9,039 nucleotides of DNA, taken from assembly GCA_005791325.1 (NCBI GenBank), contig SXXA01000087.1, positions 1 to 9,039 of the forward strand, given 5' to 3'. The position numbers and the translations under genes were made by a program. Shown here piece after piece: positions 7,146 through 9,039 of the stretch (the first letter of the stretch is position 1; every line of letters begins with the position of its first letter). The notes below the pieces were generated by a model. The model was not told where the DNA came from and did no database searches. It was given only the letters and a program-made list of their open reading frames with translations. Source of the stretch: Actinomycetota bacterium. Lineage in GTDB: Bacteria > Margulisbacteria > Marinamargulisbacteria > SXXA01.

Positions 7146-9039
7146 ATGATGTACCGTCAAATTGCATTTTCAGACATTTTATCAACATGCCATACATCCC
7201 TACTGGATTTACCAATAACTTGGAACATTATTTATCATCCACGGGCTAAAAAATGTTTTCAAAACCCGCCAGCTACTATTAATGAGATTATGAATCGATT
7301 GAGTGCCTTGGGCAACATTATTATTGTTGGGTCATATGTTCAATCTATGTTATCCACACACCATTCAGGACACCCCCCTCAAGACATCGATATTCAACTT
7401 CAAGTTGACACACTTCCAACAGATAGCAAAGTTATTGGAACATTATTTCAAGTTGATTTGGCGGAACCCCCATCATTACCAGTGGGGATGGGCGGATGGG
7501 AAAAATTCAAAACTGCCAGCTCATTGGTATCAAGCCCACTCAAACTGGCAAGCTTAAGAGATTTGGAAACAAGCACAATCTTTGGATTTACCATGATTTT
7601 AAATGGATCAATTGATCATCCCAATGGTATTCAGTCCATTAGCATTGATATTGGGGTTATTGATATTAGCAAAAAAGCCCCTATATTTGATTTTTATCAT
7701 CACTCTATAGGATGGTCACATCATTCCAAAGAATTTGAGCCAATCATCCCTCAACACTCATCTGAAGAACGATTAAGTTGGATCAATCGTGCTATAACCT
7801 TGGAAAAAACAAAAACACTCGAATCTGCTGAAGGAAGTGGGAGATTAATACGATCATTTTGGATGAGATTTTCTAAAGGAATGGCGATTGGATACACCGC
7901 CCCGTTATCCGAATGGATAAAAGCGATAGAATCCATTCAATCTACATATTTACATGGACGATTATCAGAATCCGCTATTCACCAACGGATTGCAAAACTA
8001 CCTCCCTATTCTCATCATTCATATTGCTTGGTCATTCGTCTATTGGGAATTTGGGCTAACATTCCCCATTTACCATGTCCACTTGATATTTCCGCAGATG
8101 AAATTATGTTTTATGGACAATCACTTATTCATAAAGAAATCCATCATCCTGGGTTTAATGATGTCGTATCATTAAAAAAACTAATCAAAGACCATCCCGC
8201 ATTATGGACTCCATTGGTGTGGGATTGGATGAAAATAAATTGGAAAATGATCGCACCTCAAGATTGGGTTATTCATTGTTGGGCTCAAAAAATTCCAAGT
8301 AATTGGCAAACATATACCCCCGAAAACTTACCCTTTTTTGATTCATTAGCGATACATGCATTTAAAAATCCAGCCATTCAGCAGTATTTAATCGATGCAA
8401 TACCGCCAAATCGCATATATAAAAAATGTAAATATTGGACAAGCATGCCCCATTTAGCAGCGTGGGTACGTGATTATCTTAATAAACAAGCATTAACAAA
8501 AGAAGTGAAGGAAAATCCCATTGATGAACTTGATAGAAACTTGCGATCAGATCAATTTATGGTTGAGGTACCTTTATTGTGCAAAATCGGGATTGCAAAT
8601 CTGCCCATGGCTACAGTGAGGGCGTTATTTAGTAAGTTGAATCAACATTTATTATCTTTCAAAAAATCATATCGGAATCAGTTTGATCATATTAAAATTC
8701 CCATTGCTGTTTACGCCATGCTTTTGGATGATGAATACAGTGTTAATCATCACAAATTGGAATTAAGCAAATTAGCAGGTTCAATTAGTCAAATGAATGC
8801 TCATCATCCACCACTTCATGATTTATTACGTATGATTCGTGACGCCTGTACCGATACCGCATGGGTGCCATTTTTGTTATTACCATTGGATGGGATAGAT
8901 TTATATACGCATATTAGTTGTGAACTCAATGCCGCAACCTTTAGTCAGCACCCGTTCATCTCGATTAATATGCTTCCTATACTTGAGAAAGAATTAGAAA
9001 GCCGCCAAAGAAGTAGTCTCTCCTATCTTATTAAAACAC
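7146..9039 (+). CDS. Diverged poly(A) polymerase/CCA-adding-like nucleotidyltransferase with an unknown C-terminal region (3' end outside window)
   Basis: An uninterrupted plus-strand frame of 631 codons begins at ATG 7146 (second ATG at 7149) and leaves the right edge without a stop. A helix (about 41-56) leads into NIIIVGSYVQSML and then PQDIDIQLQVD (57-88). This mirrors the class II nucleotidyltransferase pattern GG-VRD...DxD, with Asp80 and Asp82 as candidate metal ligands. SLRDLETST (136-144) sits where the family has its RRDFTIN motif, but those residues are not conserved. GRLIRSFWMRFSKG (232-245) and LSESAIHQRIAKL (273-285) resemble the neck helices (RILRA-RFA, S-ERI--EL). Residues after about 290 are helical-looking, rich in His and Trp, and unrecognised. 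No signal peptide or membrane segment is seen. There is no Shine-Dalgarno before 7146. The gene is more AT-rich than the operon opposite. It could be a tRNA or RNA tailing enzyme, or a paralogue with another substrate. The gene itself is near certain; the family assignment is tentative. Confidence 0.55.
   Translation, partial: MMYRQIAFSDILSTCHTSLLDLPITWNIIYHPRAKKCFQNPPATINEIMNRLSALGNIIIVGSYVQSMLSTHHSGHPPQDIDIQLQVDTLPTDSKVIGTLFQVDLAEPPSLPVGMGGWEKFKTASSLVSSPLKLASLRDLETSTIFGFTMILNGSIDHPNGIQSISIDIGVIDISKKAPIFDFYHHSIGWSHHSKEFEPIIPQHSSEERLSWINRAITLEKTKTLESAEGSGRLIRSFWMRFSKGMAIGYTAPLSEWIKAIESIQSTYLHGRLSESAIHQRIAKLPPYSHHSYCLVIRLLGIWANIPHLPCPLDISADEIMFYGQSLIHKEIHHPGFNDVVSLKKLIKDHPALWTPLVWDWMKINWKMIAPQDWVIHCWAQKIPSNWQTYTPENLPFFDSLAIHAFKNPAIQQYLIDAIPPNRIYKKCKYWTSMPHLAAWVRDYLNKQALTKEVKENPIDELDRNLRSDQFMVEVPLLCKIGIANLPMATVRALFSKLNQHLLSFKKSYRNQFDHIKIPIAVYAMLLDDEYSVNHHKLELSKLAGSISQMNAHHPPLHDLLRMIRDACTDTAWVPFLLLPLDGIDLYTHISCELNAATFSQHPFISINMLPILEKELESRQRSSLSYLIKT

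Noticed and set aside
7751..7936. Minus-strand 61-codon frame inside the nucleotidyltransferase-like gene
   Set aside because: The 631-codon plus-strand frame covers it, and it has no independent support.

Overview
The window comes from a bacterium of moderate G+C content. It holds one dense leftward operon of five genes on the minus strand (6957 down to the left edge) and one rightward gene on the plus strand (7146 to the right edge), separated by a 188-base divergent intergenic region. A membrane-anchored alpha-2-macroglobulin-like protein suggests a diderm (Gram-negative-type) cell, because that family normally works at the inner membrane/periplasm. I cannot name the lineage from this sequence. 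There are no rRNA or tRNA genes, no CRISPR array and no recognisable insertion sequence.

Minus-strand operon, in transcription order: argF (ornithine carbamoyltransferase, GTG start at 6957 with a good Shine-Dalgarno); a RumA/RlmD-type 23S rRNA uracil-5-methyltransferase with its Fe-S cysteines, SAM motif and catalytic Cys/Glu (5998-4676); a membrane-anchored glutathione peroxidase with an intact Cys/Gln/Trp/Asn tetrad (4664-4086); a class I CPD photolyase with FAD-pocket residues and full Trp triad (4089-2755); and the first 919 codons of a very large secreted or anchored beta-domain protein that I read as alpha-2-macroglobulin-like (2758 to beyond position 1). Three of the four junctions are ATGA stop/start overlaps without their own Shine-Dalgarno. 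The fourth (rRNA methyltransferase to peroxidase) has an 11-base gap with a perfect AAGGAGG. The set is therefore probably one translationally coupled transcript, with a plausible promoter just upstream of argF. The peroxidase and photolyase form a damage-defence pair. The links to arginine synthesis, rRNA methylation and the macroglobulin are positional only.

Plus strand, 7146-9039: an open frame of at least 631 codons that runs off the right edge. It is visibly more AT-rich than the operon and has no Shine-Dalgarno. Its first ~290 residues follow the layout of the poly(A) polymerase/CCA-adding enzyme head and neck (a GS...DIDI strand-turn motif and an RLIRSF-type neck helix), but the family's VRD and RRDFTIN signatures are eroded. 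The following ~340 residues match nothing I recognise. This is the best candidate for something undescribed.

The operon uses GGG and CCC codons heavily, which creates 8-9 base G/C homopolymers inside four of its five genes while leaving every frame intact.
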